A program made the position numbers and the translations under genes. This document shows, piece after piece, positions 14,419 through 15,409 of a DNA stretch of 15,409 nucleotides; the first letter of the stretch is position 1, and every line of letters starts with the position of its first letter. The DNA comes from DATGHS01 sp035307785 (GTDB lineage Bacteria; Planctomycetota; Planctomycetia; Gemmatales; Gemmataceae). Where the stretch lies: the NCBI GenBank assembly GCA_035307785.1, contig DATGHS010000104.1, forward strand, positions 1-15,409, given 5' to 3'. The notes under the pieces were generated by a model. That model was given only the letters and a program-made list of their open reading frames with translations. It was not told the origin of the DNA and did not search any database.

Positions 14419-15409
14419 TTACTTCTTCACCTTGAATGCCACATCCGTCCAGCCGATCATCATTTCCTGCCAGGTCTGATCGCCCCAGTACACGGTCTTC
14501 GTGGGGTCGGGGTTGTTCGGATTGTTAGCCGAATTGTCGAAGTGGGCCACACAGTGGATCTTGGAGCCTTTCGGCAAATCCAGCGGTTCGGCCAGGCGGT
14601 AAATGTTTTGCCAGTTGAAGTTGAAGCGCGGCACCGACAACAGCGGCTCCTTCTTGCCATCGGGACGAATGGCTTCAATGTAGAAGTCCTTGCCGCGCAG
14701 ATGCATGTGCGGCATGAAGCCGATAAGCCGAGCGTCTTCATCGAAGCCCGCTTTGTCATTGGGGTCTTCGATGCTCTTCGGGCCGAACGAGTCAACTCGG
14801 AAATCTGCATTACCGGCTGGAATGGCGAGGGGGAAGCCAAAAACGGGCAGCGACAGGACCCGGTATTCCGGCGGCTTTTTGGCAAAGACCAGGCCGATGG
14901 AAGAGGCATCGCTTTGGGCTTTGCCGTTCGGCGTGTAGTGCATTTGCAACAGAACGCGCGAGCCGGCCGGTATCTTGCGGGCCAGGCCAGGCGGAAGCAT
15001 CAACGGCATGTCGCCCGGGGCAGTGCCGCACAGGACCGTGGCCTTCTCCTTGTTCGGTATGGGAAGCCAGGGGGCCAGCAGGGGTGGGCCGGGGGGCAAG
15101 CGCTCCACGGAACCCACAGGGGGGATCACATAAGCAATGATGTGATGGACGACTTCCGGCGCGCCCGCTTTGGCCTCGGCCATCTCCACCCACATGTCTT
15201 CTTTGAAATTCGTTTCCAGAACGAAGTGCTTGTACGGAATGCCGCCTTTCGGGCTCTCGGCCGGCACGTCGAATGCCTTCGGCATGGTCAAGACAATGTC
15301 CGGCTTGCCAATCTTCCAGCCTTCGGCAAACACTTTCGGCCGCGGCATGTCTTTCTCATCGCCCTTGGGGCAGCCCTGGTCGATCCAGGCCAGGAGCGCC
15401 TTTGCTTCT
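14419..15409 (-). CDS. Copper type II ascorbate-dependent monooxygenase-like protein (C-terminal part)
   Basis: The frame stays open to the right edge, so the N-terminus is missing; the ATG at 15348 is internal, because residues before it (LLAWIDQGCPKGDEKD) are the typical linker after a planctomycete cytochrome c/haem domain. About 330 residues are visible. The domain has the two-half PHM/DBH fold markers: VVHHIIAYV (first copper site), LLQMHYTPNGK, GFMPHMHLRGKDF (HxH, second copper site) and EMMIGWTDVAF at the C-terminus with a possible Met ligand. Family enzymes hydroxylate substrates using copper and an electron donor; planctomycete versions are often fused to redoxin and haem domains upstream. 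The substrate is unknown. The reductase gene follows in the same direction, which may reflect a shared transcript if the palindrome between them permits. Confidence 0.88.
   Translation of the reverse strand, partial: EAKALLAWIDQGCPKGDEKDMPRPKVFAEGWKIGKPDIVLTMPKAFDVPAESPKGGIPYKHFVLETNFKEDMWVEMAEAKAGAPEVVHHIIAYVIPPVGSVERLPPGPPLLAPWLPIPNKEKATVLCGTAPGDMPLMLPPGLARKIPAGSRVLLQMHYTPNGKAQSDASSIGLVFAKKPPEYRVLSLPVFGFPLAIPAGNADFRVDSFGPKSIEDPNDKAGFDEDARLIGFMPHMHLRGKDFYIEAIRPDGKKEPLLSVPRFNFNWQNIYRLAEPLDLPKGSKIHCVAHFDNSANNPNNPDPTKTVYWGDQTWQEMMIGWTDVAFKVKK

Overview
The window looks like chromosomal DNA of a planctomycete, probably from the Pirellulales/Gemmatales side, although the order cannot be settled from sequence alone. 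The evidence is: (i) a secreted beta-helix protein with the planctomycete N-terminal motif LEVLEDRYLLS, (ii) a protein opening with the YADWL 'repeat-companion' domain (TIGR02996), (iii) a copper type II monooxygenase-like protein preceded by a fragment resembling planctomycete cytochrome c linkers, and (iv) intergenic palindromes of the kind dispersed through planctomycete genomes. The DNA is GC-rich, with one conspicuous AT-rich patch near 10.33-10.43 kb.

Layout. 1-250: C-terminus of a TPR protein (+). 403-2103: secreted beta-helix/Ig-like/FIMAH protein (+). 2104-3369: long gene-poor stretch with a strong hairpin, an imperfect palindrome and a 12-bp tandem repeat. 3370-4311: membrane-anchored alpha/beta hydrolase (+). 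4397-5230: secreted protein of unknown function (+), ending 6 bp from a convergent minus-strand group. That group reads leftwards as G8-domain beta-helix protein (9877-7532), membrane-anchored SRPBCC protein (7384-6842), BNR/Asp-box beta-propeller (6717-5530) and MoaD/ThiS-like protein (5533-5237); the last two overlap by 4 bp. 10006-10311: zinc-ribbon membrane protein (+). 11462-10503: class IV (HDAC11-like) deacetylase (-). 11976-11566: 5'-truncated aldo/keto reductase remnant (-). 12157-13107: TIGR02996-type protein (+). 14291-13296: intact Tat-exported aldo/keto reductase (-) with a clear terminator. 15409-14419: C-terminal part of a PHM-like copper monooxygenase protein (-), running off the window.

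The most notable observation is an in-frame TGA inside the BNR propeller gene, at the position where I recall a conserved cysteine in this family (the VG-x-C-VH context). It is followed at bacterial-SECIS distance by a perfect 7-bp hairpin whose 5-nt loop has G at its second position. Downstream of the TGA the frame stays open and family-like, and ends in a translationally coupled MoaD/ThiS gene. This is either a previously unlisted selenoprotein, a fresh nonsense mutation or a sequence error. Other points of interest are the HDAC11-like enzyme beside a perfect 26-bp inverted repeat, the decayed reductase paralogue next to a gene bracketed by direct repeats, and a bacterial relative of the CEMIP/TMEM2 (G8-domain) proteins.

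The genes do not form one obvious pathway. The common theme is exported or envelope-associated proteins (beta-helix, propeller, G8, Tat reductase, copper monooxygenase), typical of planctomycete genomes.
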